In this document: positions 42,167 to 49,832 of the stretch, one piece after another | How the letters are laid out: every line of letters begins with the position of its first letter | Numbering within the stretch: position 1 is the first letter of the stretch | Source: JAKIVR01 sp035933635 | Lineage (GTDB): Archaea; Thermoplasmatota; Thermoplasmata; Lutacidiplasmatales; UBA184 | NCBI GenBank assembly: GCA_035933635.1 | Contig: DASYYY010000003.1 | Span: 1-63,930 of the forward strand | Length of the DNA stretch: 63,930 nucleotides | Reading direction: 5' to 3' | Program-made: the position numbers and the translations under genes | Notes under the pieces: model-generated | Databases searched by the model: none | Told to the model about the DNA's origin: nothing | What the model saw: only the letters and a program-made list of their open reading frames with translations

Positions 42167-44802
42167 GGGGTCGGCGGCTGCGGCGGCCGCGCGAGGCTCC
42201 GCCGCCAGGAGTTGATGAGCTGGAGGGCCTCGATCGGGGTCAATCGATCCGGTTCGATCTTGGCGAGCTCTTCCTCGACCCGGTTGGGCGGGCTCTCCCC
42301 GCGGGCCTCGGCGGCGAGGAGGATCCCTTGGGTGTAGCGTACCGGTGCCGCGCGCGCCCGCGACGGACCGGACAGTGGGATGCCCCCGCCCTCGAGCCGC
42401 TTGAGCAGTCGGTCGGCCTCCTTGAGCAACGTCGGCGGAAGGCCCGCGAGCTTGGCCACATGGAGCCCGTAGCTTCGGTCGGTGCTTCCGGGAACGAGGC
42501 GGTGCAGGAAGACGACGTCGTCGGCGTCGTCGCGCACGGCGAGGTGGGCGTTGCGGGCCCCGTCCAGGCTCTGGACGAGCTCGGTGAGCTGGTGGTAGTG
42601 CGTGGCCAGGATCGTGCGGCACCTGAGCCGGTCGTGCAGCTCCTTGAGCGTCGCCCAGGCGAGCGCGAGCCCGTCGAACGTGCTCGTCCCACGCCCGACC
42701 TCGTCCATGAGGACCAGGCTCCGCTCGTCGGCACCGCGGAGGATGTCGGCGACCTCCGTCATCTCGACCATGAAGCTCGACTTGCCGCGGGTGATCTCGT
42801 CGGTGAAGCCCATCCGGGTGAACAGGGCGCTCACGACCCCGATCCGGGCGTACTTGGCCGGAAGGAACGCGCCGACCTGGGCGAGGACCACGAGCAGGCC
42901 GACCTGCCGCATGTAGGTCGACTTGCCGGACATGTTCGGGCCGGTGAGCACCAGGAGCCGGCCGTGCTCGAGATCGAGCTCGGTGTCGTTCGGGACGAAC
43001 CGCTCCTCGAGGGTGCGGTCGAGCACGGGGTGCCGACCCTCCCGGATCTGGATCGTCGGTCCGTCGTCGACGGTGGGTCGGACCAGGGCATGCTCGCGCG
43101 CCAGGTGGGCCAGTGCGACGAGGGCGTCGAGCTCTCCGACCTGGCGGCACGTGCGATGGATCCGGGGGACCTCGGCTTCGACCTCGGTGAGCAGCGTCTC
43201 CCAGGCGGCCAGCTCGAGCTCACCGGCCCGTTCCTTCGCCTCGAGCACCTGGCGCTGCAGGACGTCGAGCTCGTCGGTGGTGAACCGTTCCGCCCCCGCC
43301 AGCGTCTGCTTGCGGCGGAAGTGGGGTGGGACCCGGGCGAGATGGGGTTTGGTGACCTCGAAGTAGTAGCCGAAGACCTGGTTGTAGCCGATCTTCAGGC
43401 TGCGGATCCCCGACGACCCGGCCTCCCGGCGCTCCAGCGCCTCGATGGCCTCCAGGGCGGTGCGCGACGTCGTTTGACAGGCGTCCACCTCGCTCCGGTA
43501 ACCCGGTCGGAACAGCCCGCCGGCCTCGACGGTCGCGGGCAGCGTGTCGGGCAACGCCGCGGTCAGGCGGGTCGCGAGTTCGGGCAGACCGTCGAGCTGG
43601 CGGCCCAGCTCGCGGAGAGCACTCCCCTCGACCAGAGAGCCGAGCCGGCCCCGGATCTCGTCGATCGCGTGCAAGCTCGAGCGCAGCGCTCCGAGCTCGG
43701 GAGGTCGAAGTCGCCGGCCGGCCAGCCGGGTGGCGATCCGCGAGAGGTCGGCGACGTGGCGCAGTCGTTCGCGCAGCACCGCCAAACCGGGGCCCGTGTC
43801 GAGGAGTGCCTGCACGAGATCTTGACGGGCACGGATCGCGCCGACGTCGGCGAGGGGGTTCCGCAGCCAGAACCCGAAGGTGCGCCGACCCGGGGCCGTG
43901 ACCGTCTCATCCCAAGTGGACAGCAACGTCGGCGATCCGGTCTCGTCCGGGTTCATGGGCCGGGTGACCTCGAGGTGGCGCAGGGTCTTGCCGTCGAGGC
44001 GGAGGCGGCGACCACCCGCGGCGCGTGGAAGCCGCTCCAGGTAGGCGAGAAGCCGGGGTTGGGTGGCGCGCACGTAGGCCGACAGCCGACCGATCAATTC
44101 TACCTCGGACGGGTCGAGACCCGAGACGGCCGCGCGCAACCGTTCGGGGAGAGCCTCCGAACCGATCGCGGGGGGTGCGAGCTCCAATCGAGCCGAGGGG
44201 AACTCGGCCCGTAGCGGTCCGGCGAGGCTCGGGCTGATCCGGCCGTCGGCCTCCGTCGGCACCAGGACCTCTCGGGGACTGAACGGGGCGAGCGCGAGGA
44301 GGAGACCGGTCGCGCCCGGGATCTCCGCGCGGCCGCTGAACAGCTCCCCGGTGGTCACGTCCACGACGGCCACCCAGCCGGTCCCACCTGCGAGCGAGGA
44401 GATCGCCGCCAGGAAGTTGTGCTCGGGCCCGGCGAGGATGCGGTCCTCGATGACCGTCCCCGGGGTAACGACCCGGGTAACCTCGCGCCGAACCAATCCC
44501 TTGGCGAACCGGGCGTCCTCGACCTGGTCGCAGAGCGCGACCTTGTAGCCCCGGCGCACGAGACGACCCAAGTAGTTCTCCACCGCGTGGTGCGGCACGC
44601 CGGCCATCGGCACGCGTTCGCCGGTGCGGTCGCCCGACCGCGCCGTCAGGACGACCTCGAGCTCCCGGGACAGGAGCTTGGCGTCGTCGCCGAACGTCTC
44701 GTAGAAATCCCCGACGCGGAACAGGACGAGGTGGCCGGGGTACTGCGCCTTGACGGCGCCGTACTGCTCCATGAGAGGCGTCGTGGCGCTCGGATCGGCC
44801 AT
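42163..44802 (-). CDS. mutS: DNA mismatch repair protein MutS
   Basis: 879 residues with all MutS1 domains: the mismatch-reading Phe-x-Glu in VLFRVGDFYETFGDDAK near residues 25-41, the connector and lever regions, and the ATPase with LLVLTGPNMSGKSTYMRQVG and VLMDEVGRGTSTFDGLALAW. The C-terminus ends shortly after the ATPase and lacks a long tetramerisation tail. First gene of mutS-mutL-nuclease; tRNA-Ser lies 61 bp upstream on the same strand. Confidence 0.97.
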   Translation of the reverse strand: MADPSATTPLMEQYGAVKAQYPGHLVLFRVGDFYETFGDDAKLLSRELEVVLTARSGDRTGERVPMAGVPHHAVENYLGRLVRRGYKVALCDQVEDARFAKGLVRREVTRVVTPGTVIEDRILAGPEHNFLAAISSLAGGTGWVAVVDVTTGELFSGRAEIPGATGLLLALAPFSPREVLVPTEADGRISPSLAGPLRAEFPSARLELAPPAIGSEALPERLRAAVSGLDPSEVELIGRLSAYVRATQPRLLAYLERLPRAAGGRRLRLDGKTLRHLEVTRPMNPDETGSPTLLSTWDETVTAPGRRTFGFWLRNPLADVGAIRARQDLVQALLDTGPGLAVLRERLRHVADLSRIATRLAGRRLRPPELGALRSSLHAIDEIRGRLGSLVEGSALRELGRQLDGLPELATRLTAALPDTLPATVEAGGLFRPGYRSEVDACQTTSRTALEAIEALERREAGSSGIRSLKIGYNQVFGYYFEVTKPHLARVPPHFRRKQTLAGAERFTTDELDVLQRQVLEAKERAGELELAAWETLLTEVEAEVPRIHRTCRQVGELDALVALAHLAREHALVRPTVDDGPTIQIREGRHPVLDRTLEERFVPNDTELDLEHGRLLVLTGPNMSGKSTYMRQVGLLVVLAQVGAFLPAKYARIGVVSALFTRMGFTDEITRGKSSFMVEMTEVADILRGADERSLVLMDEVGRGTSTFDGLALAWATLKELHDRLRCRTILATHYHQLTELVQSLDGARNAHLAVRDDADDVVFLHRLVPGSTDRSYGLHVAKLAGLPPTLLKEADRLLKRLEGGGIPLSGPSRARAAPVRYTQGILLAAEARGESPPNRVEEELAKIEPDRLTPIEALQLINSWRRSLARPPQPPTP

Positions 44803-44863
44803 CGCGGAACCCGGGCAGACCGCGGCCCGCTAAAGAGTGCGGGTCGGCCGAGCGCGGGGTGAG

Positions 44864-44947
44864 CGCTGAGGGGGAGATTTGAACTCCCGAGGCGCGAGCG
44901 CCACCAGCTTTCAAGGCTGGCGCCTTACCGGGCTAGGCTACCTCAGC
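44864..44947 (-). tRNA. tRNA-Ser (TGA)
   Basis: Acceptor GCTGAGG/CCTCAGC with discriminator G, anticodon arm CCAGC-CTTGAAA-GCTGG (anticodon TGA), a long variable arm (GGCGCTCGCGCC) typical of Ser, and T-arm GGGAG-TTCAAAT-CTCCC. No intron; 84 nt; CCA not encoded. The T-loop has A instead of G at position 57, so it could not form the TTCG:CGAA pairing used by the intron-bearing tRNAs here. Confidence 0.93.
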
Positions 44948-45033
44948 ACGTCCGGCGCGGAGCCTCGAACTCGGACAAACCGATTTCGGCGCACGCTCCG
45001 CGGGGAGACCGGCGGCGGGATTCCAACCCCGGA

Positions 45034-45134
45034 TGCAGGTGCCGGGAGTTTCGCGGCGCGGTCGGTCCCGCGCGCGCTTCGAACCCGGGCGATCAGCTTG
45101 GAAGGCTGATATCCTACCACTAGATTACACCTGC
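45034..45134 (-). tRNA. tRNA-Gly (TCC) with a T-loop intron
   Basis: Acceptor GCAGGTG/CACCTGC, discriminator A, D-arm ATCT-AGTGGTA-GGAT, anticodon arm TCAGC-CTTCCAA-GCTGA (anticodon TCC), T-stem CCGGG/CCCGG. The T-loop is interrupted after TTCGAA by about 30 nt (45048-45077); splicing restores TTCGAAT and a 71-nt tRNA. CCA not encoded. It lies between tRNA-Ser and cgi121 on the same strand. Confidence 0.9.
45048..45077 (-). other. T-loop intron of tRNA-Gly (position 59/60)
   Basis: TTCG of the exon pairs with CGAA at the intron 3' end (4 bp), with bulges AAG and ACT and T-stem CCGGG/CCCGG outside. The inner helix is CG/CG plus GCGCGG/CCGCGC with one bulged C and loop GACCGA. Cutting AA|G and AC|T gives the consensus loop. 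The position and the central helix are identical to the tRNA-Lys T-loop intron, while the inner sequence differs. Confidence 0.85.
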
Positions 45135-45171
45135 AATCCGCCGGACTCGTCGAAGCGAGCGAGCGACCGGC

Positions 45172-45750
45172 CTATGAGGTTTTGGCGGGCGCGGCGCCGC
45201 CCTTGGGGGCCGCCGAGAGGTCGACGAACGCCACCCGCTCGAGGACGAGGCCCTCCCATCCGGCTTCTGGCACCACCGTCCGGTCCTCGGCCGTGATCCC
45301 CAGCCGGTCCAACGTCGCCGCCGTCACGGCCCGAGGGTAGATCTCCGGCGCGGCTGCCAGGTCGAAGGCGGCCAACGCGTCGTCGACGGTGCGGGGTCGC
45401 TCGGCGACCACGACGAACTCCTCAGAGTCCTCGGCCACACCGACCTTGCGGAGCGCGCGGGGAAGCTGGTCGTCGCCGGCCACGTAGAGCGCGAACTCCG
45501 CGCTACGGTCGCGCAGTCGGGCCTCCCCGCGATTGCGGGATCGGCCGAGATGGGCCCATGCCGACAGCAGATGGCGCTCGCCGGCGATGGCGCGCGCGTC
45601 GAAGACCGCGATGAACCCCTCGGCGTCCCGGTTCAGGCCGCGGAGCCGCTCGACGAACTGGGCGGTCGAGGGAACGCCGGCGGACTTGCGGCGCGCACCG
45701 GCGGCCTGGAGCGTCCGCTCGTGGGGGGCCGGCACCGGCGGGGGCGTCAC
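45172..45750 (-). CDS. cgi121: KEOPS complex subunit Cgi121
   Basis: 192 residues. IAVFDARAIAGERHLLSAWA near the middle, followed by NRGEARLRDRSAEFALYVAGDDQLPRAL, matches the Cgi121/TPRKB family, in which the DAxxIAGxxHLxxA and AGxxQI-type segments are conserved. Cgi121 binds Bud32 and tRNA within KEOPS, which makes t6A37 on ANN-decoding tRNAs. The first ~40 residues are variable. The GTG at 45750 overlaps the stop of the upstream hydrolase (GTGA); frames further upstream are antisense to that gene. Its position beside tRNA genes is notable but may be chance. Confidence 0.85.
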   Translation of the reverse strand: MTPPPVPAPHERTLQAAGARRKSAGVPSTAQFVERLRGLNRDAEGFIAVFDARAIAGERHLLSAWAHLGRSRNRGEARLRDRSAEFALYVAGDDQLPRALRKVGVAEDSEEFVVVAERPRTVDDALAAFDLAAAPEIYPRAVTAATLDRLGITAEDRTVVPEAGWEGLVLERVAFVDLSAAPKGGAAPAKTS

Positions 45751-46364
45751 GCGTCGCTCCCGATGAAGCGGAGGAATTCCTCCTTCGTGCGCGGCTGCAG
45801 GGTATAGTTCTCGGCCCTCTCGCGCCCGATCGTCGAGGTCGGCGTCGATCCGTAGTCGTGGCCGGGCAAGACCACGAGCGCGTCCTCGAGCTTCACCACC
45901 CGGTGCAGGAGACTGTCCCACATCGCCGAGGGGTCGCTCTCGGGGAGGTCGACCCGGCCGCACTCGCCGACGAAGAGCGTGTCCCCCGTGGCCACATGTC
46001 CGTCGAACAGGTACAGCACGCTGTCGCGGGTGTGCCCGGGGGTGAAGAGCACCCGGACCTGGAGACCACCGGTGGCGACCGTGTCGCCCTCGTCGACGGA
46101 GAGGTCCTGGTCGAGCCGCGCGTTGCGGTGGGCGACGACCTTGGCCCCGGTGCGGTCCCGAACGTCCTGGTTTCCGGCGTAGTGATCGCGGTGGCTGTGC
46201 GTGTTCAGGATGTAGGCGATCTTCAGATGGTGCGCGTCGATGTCCTCGAGCACGGGTTCGACCCCGTAGGACGGATCGATCACGACCCCCTGGCCGCCCT
46301 CGCGCTCGGCGACGATGTAGGTGAAGTTCTGCAGCGGCCCCACCCGATGCTGGGCGAGAAACAC
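45747..46364 (-). CDS. Metallo-beta-lactamase hydrolase (glyoxalase II / persulfide dioxygenase-like)
   Basis: 205 residues. The metal motif is NTHSHRDHYAGN; later ligands are in FTPGHTRDSVLYL, ATGDTLFVGECGRVDLPESD and VLPGHDYGSTPTS. The GECGRVDLP and PGHDY blocks are seen in both glyoxalase II-like hydrolases and ETHE1-type persulfide dioxygenases; I cannot separate the two. The GTG at 46364 is chosen because a TATA-like box lies 24 nt before it. It is coupled by a 4-nt overlap to cgi121. Confidence 0.85.
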   Translation of the reverse strand: MFLAQHRVGPLQNFTYIVAEREGGQGVVIDPSYGVEPVLEDIDAHHLKIAYILNTHSHRDHYAGNQDVRDRTGAKVVAHRNARLDQDLSVDEGDTVATGGLQVRVLFTPGHTRDSVLYLFDGHVATGDTLFVGECGRVDLPESDPSAMWDSLLHRVVKLEDALVVLPGHDYGSTPTSTIGRERAENYTLQPRTKEEFLRFIGSDA

Positions 46365-46385
46365 GTCGGCGCGAGCCGGGTTCGG

Positions 46386-46390
46386 TATAA
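46386..46390 (-). promoter_or_regulatory. TATA-like box of the hydrolase-cgi121 operon
   Basis: The minus strand reads CTTATACC, centred 24 nt before the GTG at 46364; this fixes the start codon as leaderless GTG. Confidence 0.6.
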
Positions 46391-46411
46391 GAGCGGGGCC
46401 GGTTAGATCGG

Positions 46412-47338
46412 TTAGATGCCCACGGCGGCGGCGTTCTCGGGCTCGGAGCGGGCCCCCGAAACCGCGTCGATCACGACGCGGCCGTCCGCACCTTCGACGT
46501 ACCAGAACGGGACGTGCACGAGGGCGAAGGCGCCGACCTTCAGGTCCTCGGCCCCAGGAGGCACCCGCCGGCGCTCGATGACGAGCGCGCCCCCGTGCTG
46601 CTCGGTGTGATCGACCAGCACCGTGTGGCGTTCCTTGAGCCGCCGCTCGGCGATCTCGCGCGCCCGGTCGTCCGGCACCAACGGCTCGAGCCGTTCGTGA
46701 GGTTCGATCAGGTCGCCGGCGAGCTCGCGGTCCCCGGCCTCCCAGACCTCGACCCGCCCGTTCAGCCCCTGTACCGCCACTAGGTACTCCCGGGTGGCCC
46801 CGGTGCGCCCGTGGGGGGCCTTCTCGCGGACGCGATAGGGGGCGACATAGTACGGGACCAATCGCATCGTGTAGCGGAACCCCTCCACGCCGGCGATGAG
46901 CTCGGCCTCGGAGCGGCCGAGCCGCGGCCGTACGATCCGCTCGCCGGGAGGGAAGCTGCCGAGGGGCGTCTCGAGAGGGCCCGGAGGTTCCTCCGCTCCG
47001 GAGCGCTCGATCGGGCCGAGGGAGAGCTCCGGGAGGAGCAGGATCTCGCCCAGCGCGGGCCCCAGGGTCTCGGGTACGAGGATCTCGAGACCATGCTCGG
47101 CGGCGGCCCCCCGTGCGGCCGGACCGGGCTCCTCGGGGTAGACCAACGTCCGATGGACCGACTCCTCGGGGATCACCTTCTCCACCTCGAGGGGAGAGGC
47201 CGAGCCGGCGACGATGACCAAGCTGCGCCGGTCGACCGGACGGTAGGCGAGGAGACCGACGGTGGCGTCCTCGACCCGGTACCGCGCCGCCACCAACAGG
47301 CGGCGGAGTTGCGGTTCCCGGTCGTCGGATTCGGCCAT
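46412..47338 (-). CDS. Unrecognised soluble protein
   Basis: 308 residues; no family recognised. The N-terminal half is an alpha/beta domain (QLRRLLVAARYRVEDATVGL, RRSLVIVAGSA). The second half has a beta-rich pattern with MRLVPYYVAPYRVREKAPHG, REYLVAVQGLNGRVEVWEAG and FALVHVPFWYVEGADGRVVI, which may be one domain repeated in strand pairs. No Cys, signal peptide or membrane segment stands out. It is divergent from cdc48 and 47 bp upstream of the hydrolase gene, which has its own promoter. A nuclease-like N-terminal fold is possible but unproven. Confidence 0.7.
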   Translation of the reverse strand: MAESDDREPQLRRLLVAARYRVEDATVGLLAYRPVDRRSLVIVAGSASPLEVEKVIPEESVHRTLVYPEEPGPAARGAAAEHGLEILVPETLGPALGEILLLPELSLGPIERSGAEEPPGPLETPLGSFPPGERIVRPRLGRSEAELIAGVEGFRYTMRLVPYYVAPYRVREKAPHGRTGATREYLVAVQGLNGRVEVWEAGDRELAGDLIEPHERLEPLVPDDRAREIAERRLKERHTVLVDHTEQHGGALVIERRRVPPGAEDLKVGAFALVHVPFWYVEGADGRVVIDAVSGARSEPENAAAVGI

Positions 47339-47432
47339 CGCGTGAATTCGAGCGGTTCGGCAGATAAGGCCCTACGTTCCGATTGGAACGGGTGGTCCCC
47401 CGGCCATCAGCGTACCGCCGGTCGAGCACTTC

Positions 47433-47440
47433 GTTTTATC
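47433..47440 (+). promoter_or_regulatory. TATA-like box of cdc48
   Basis: GTTTTATC is centred about 31 nt before the ATG at 47468, leaving a leader of only a few nucleotides. Confidence 0.5.
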
Positions 47441-47467
47441 TCGAAGGACGATACGAACTGCATAGGC

Positions 47468-49693
47468 ATGGCCGAGGCGGTCACGCTCCGGGTCGCGGAG
47501 GCGTTCCAGCAGGACATCGGGCTGGGGACCGCCCGTCTCGACGTCTCGACCCGCCAGCGGCTCAAGGTCGGCGTCGGCGACATCGTCGAGATCAAGGGGC
47601 GCAAGAACACCGCCGCCGTCGTCAACCGTGCGCAGCAGGACGACGAGGGCAAGGGGCTCATCCGGGTCGAGGCGGTCGTTCGGCGCAACGCCGGCGTCTC
47701 CATCGGCGACCGGGTGCTCGTCAGCCGCGTCGACTGCCCGATCGCCGAGACGATCACGATCGCCCCGATCTACTCCGGCTCGGCCAAGATGGACCTGGGA
47801 CCCGGGCTCGAGCAGTTCGTCTCCAAGGCGCTCAACCGGCGGCCGTTCGTCCGCGGGGACGTCTTCGTCATCCCCGGGGTGTTCCTCATGGGCGGCTCGC
47901 TGCCGTTCATGGTCCTGACCACGGCCCCGAAGGGGATCGTACAGGTCGGTCCGACCACGCTCATCCACATCCAGGATGAGACGGTCACCGAAACCGAGGT
48001 CGCGGCGCCCCGCGTCTCCTACGAGGACATCGGCGGCCTGACCGAGAAGCTCGGACGGGTCCGCGAGATGATCGAGCTCCCGCTCAAGCATCCGGAGCTG
48101 TTCGACCGGCTCGCCATCTCCCCACCCAAGGGGGTGCTGCTCTACGGCCCCCCCGGCACGGGCAAGACGCTCATCGCCAAGGCGGTCGCCAACGAGGCCG
48201 GCGCCCACTTCATCGGGATCCAGGGCCCCGAGATCATCTCCAAGTACTACGGGGAGAGCGAAAAGGAGCTCCGCGAGAAGTTCGAGGAGGCCGAGAAGAA
48301 CGCTCCCTCGGTGATCTTCATCGACGAGCTCGATTCCATCGCCCCACGGCGCGACGAGGTCGTCGGCGAGGTCGAGCGCCGCGTCGTCGCCCAGCTGCTC
48401 ACCCTGATGGACGGCCTCTCCGGCCGCGGCAACGTCATCGTCATCGCGGCGACCAACCGCGAGGAGGCGATCGACCCGGCGCTACGGCGCCCGGGGCGGT
48501 TCGACCGGGAGATCGAGATCGGGGTGCCGACCCAGCAGGGACGGCTCGAGATCCTCCAGATCCACACCCGGGGCATGCCCATCGAGGGCTCCGAGAAGGA
48601 GCGCGACCGGATCCTGGTCGAGCTGGCCAATGCCAGCCACGGGTTCGTCGGGGCCGACCTCTCGGCGCTGGCGCGGGAGGCCGCCATGCGGGCGCTGCGC
48701 CGCTACCTGCCCGAGATCGACTTCGACAAGCCCATCCCGATCACCCTGCTCGAGAAGATGAAGGTCACCGAGCGCGACTTCAAGGAGGCGCTCAAGCAGA
48801 TCGAGCCCTCCTCGCTCCGCGACGTCGCCATCGAGATCCCCTCCACCCGCTGGGAGGAGGTCGGTGGCCTGGACCCGATCAAGCAGGAGCTGATCGAATC
48901 GGTCGAGCTGCCGTTCCGCAACCCCGGGGTCTACCGGCACATCGGGATCGAGCCGCCCCGCGGGATCCTCCTCTACGGACCGCCGGGGGTGGGCAAGACG
49001 CTCCTCGCCAAGGCGGCCGCGACGGAGAGCCAAGCGAACTTCATCTCCGTCAAGGGCCCCGAGATCATGAGCAAGTGGGTCGGGGAGAGCGAGAAGGCGA
49101 TCCGGGTGATCTTCAAGAAGGCCCGGCAGGCGTCGCCGGCGATCGTCTTCATCGATGAGATCGATTCCATCGCCCCGCGGCGGGGGATGCAAACCTCGAG
49201 CGGAGTGACCGAGCGGATCGTCAACCAGCTGTTGACCTCCATCGACGGGCTCGAGTCGCTCGAGCGCGTGCTCGTGCTCGCCGCGACCAACCGCCCCGAC
49301 ATCCTGGACGAGGCGCTGCTTCGGACCGGCCGGTTCGACCGGCTCCTCTACGTCGGTCCGCCCTCGCTCGAGGGCCGGCTCGCCATCCTCAAGGTCCACT
49401 CCCGCTCGATGCCGCTCGCCGACGACGTCTCGCTGCCGGAGATCGCGCAGCGGACCGACGGGTACGTCGGCAGCGACCTCGCCGCGCTCTGCCGCGAGGC
49501 CGGCCTGATGGCCATCCGCGAGTCGCTGAGCGCGAAGAAGGTGACGATGGCGCACTTCGACCGCGCGCTGAAGCTCTCGCACCCCTCGTGCGACCCGGAG
49601 TCGCTGAAGTTCTACGAGGAGTTCGGCCGCCGGCTCCTCAAGGACCACGTCGGTCGCAAGAAGGAAGAGATGGTCCAGGCGATTTACCGATAG
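47468..49693 (+). CDS. cdc48: Cdc48/VCP-type AAA ATPase
   Basis: 741 residues. The N-domain (double-psi barrel plus beta barrel, to about residue 185) begins TLRVAEAFQQDIGLGTARLD. D1 has Walker A LLYGPPGTGKTLIAKAVANE and Walker B VIFIDELDSIAPRRDE; D2 has LLYGPPGVGKTLLAKAAATE and IVFIDEIDSIAPRRG. Both have arginine-finger regions. It unfolds proteins, probably for the proteasome. The frame is open far upstream, but the antisense gene and the TATA-like box fix the ATG at 47468. A hairpin and T-tract follow the stop. Confidence 0.97.
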   Translation: MAEAVTLRVAEAFQQDIGLGTARLDVSTRQRLKVGVGDIVEIKGRKNTAAVVNRAQQDDEGKGLIRVEAVVRRNAGVSIGDRVLVSRVDCPIAETITIAPIYSGSAKMDLGPGLEQFVSKALNRRPFVRGDVFVIPGVFLMGGSLPFMVLTTAPKGIVQVGPTTLIHIQDETVTETEVAAPRVSYEDIGGLTEKLGRVREMIELPLKHPELFDRLAISPPKGVLLYGPPGTGKTLIAKAVANEAGAHFIGIQGPEIISKYYGESEKELREKFEEAEKNAPSVIFIDELDSIAPRRDEVVGEVERRVVAQLLTLMDGLSGRGNVIVIAATNREEAIDPALRRPGRFDREIEIGVPTQQGRLEILQIHTRGMPIEGSEKERDRILVELANASHGFVGADLSALAREAAMRALRRYLPEIDFDKPIPITLLEKMKVTERDFKEALKQIEPSSLRDVAIEIPSTRWEEVGGLDPIKQELIESVELPFRNPGVYRHIGIEPPRGILLYGPPGVGKTLLAKAAATESQANFISVKGPEIMSKWVGESEKAIRVIFKKARQASPAIVFIDEIDSIAPRRGMQTSSGVTERIVNQLLTSIDGLESLERVLVLAATNRPDILDEALLRTGRFDRLLYVGPPSLEGRLAILKVHSRSMPLADDVSLPEIAQRTDGYVGSDLAALCREAGLMAIRESLSAKKVTMAHFDRALKLSHPSCDPESLKFYEEFGRRLLKDHVGRKKEEMVQAIYR

Positions 49694-49713
49694 CCGGCGC
49701 GCACCCGTCGCCG

Positions 49714-49750
49714 CCGACGATAGAAAACGTCGTCGGAGACGATTTTTTTT
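49714..49750 (+). terminator. Hairpin and T-tract after cdc48
   Basis: CCGACGA and TCGTCGG form a 7-bp stem (49714-49736) followed by an 8-T run at 49743-49750. T-runs end archaeal transcription, assisted by aCPSF1 (encoded in this window). The run also lies just before the promoter of the S-layer-type gene. Confidence 0.7.
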
Positions 49751-49758
49751 CAGGCAAG

Positions 49759-49767
49759 CTATAAGTA
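49759..49767 (+). promoter_or_regulatory. TATA box of the S-layer-type gene
   Basis: CTATAAGTA, close to the archaeal consensus; transcription about 26 nt downstream would begin near 49789, at the base of a hairpin. Confidence 0.65.
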
Positions 49768-49788
49768 GGGGGCCTAGGTTCGCGCACG

Positions 49789-49808
49789 AGCTTTCCGCAA
49801 GGAAAGTT
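49789..49808 (+). promoter_or_regulatory. 5'-leader hairpin with GCAA tetraloop
   Basis: CTTTCC-GCAA-GGAAAG is a perfect 6-bp stem with a GNRA tetraloop, extendable by a G-T and an A-T pair. It would form the very 5' end of the mRNA, followed by AAAAGGAGCC, a Shine-Dalgarno 12 nt before the ATG. A terminal stem-loop of this kind may protect the mRNA of an abundant protein. Confidence 0.6.
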
Positions 49809-49832
49809 GAGTAAAAGGAGCCGTGACACACG

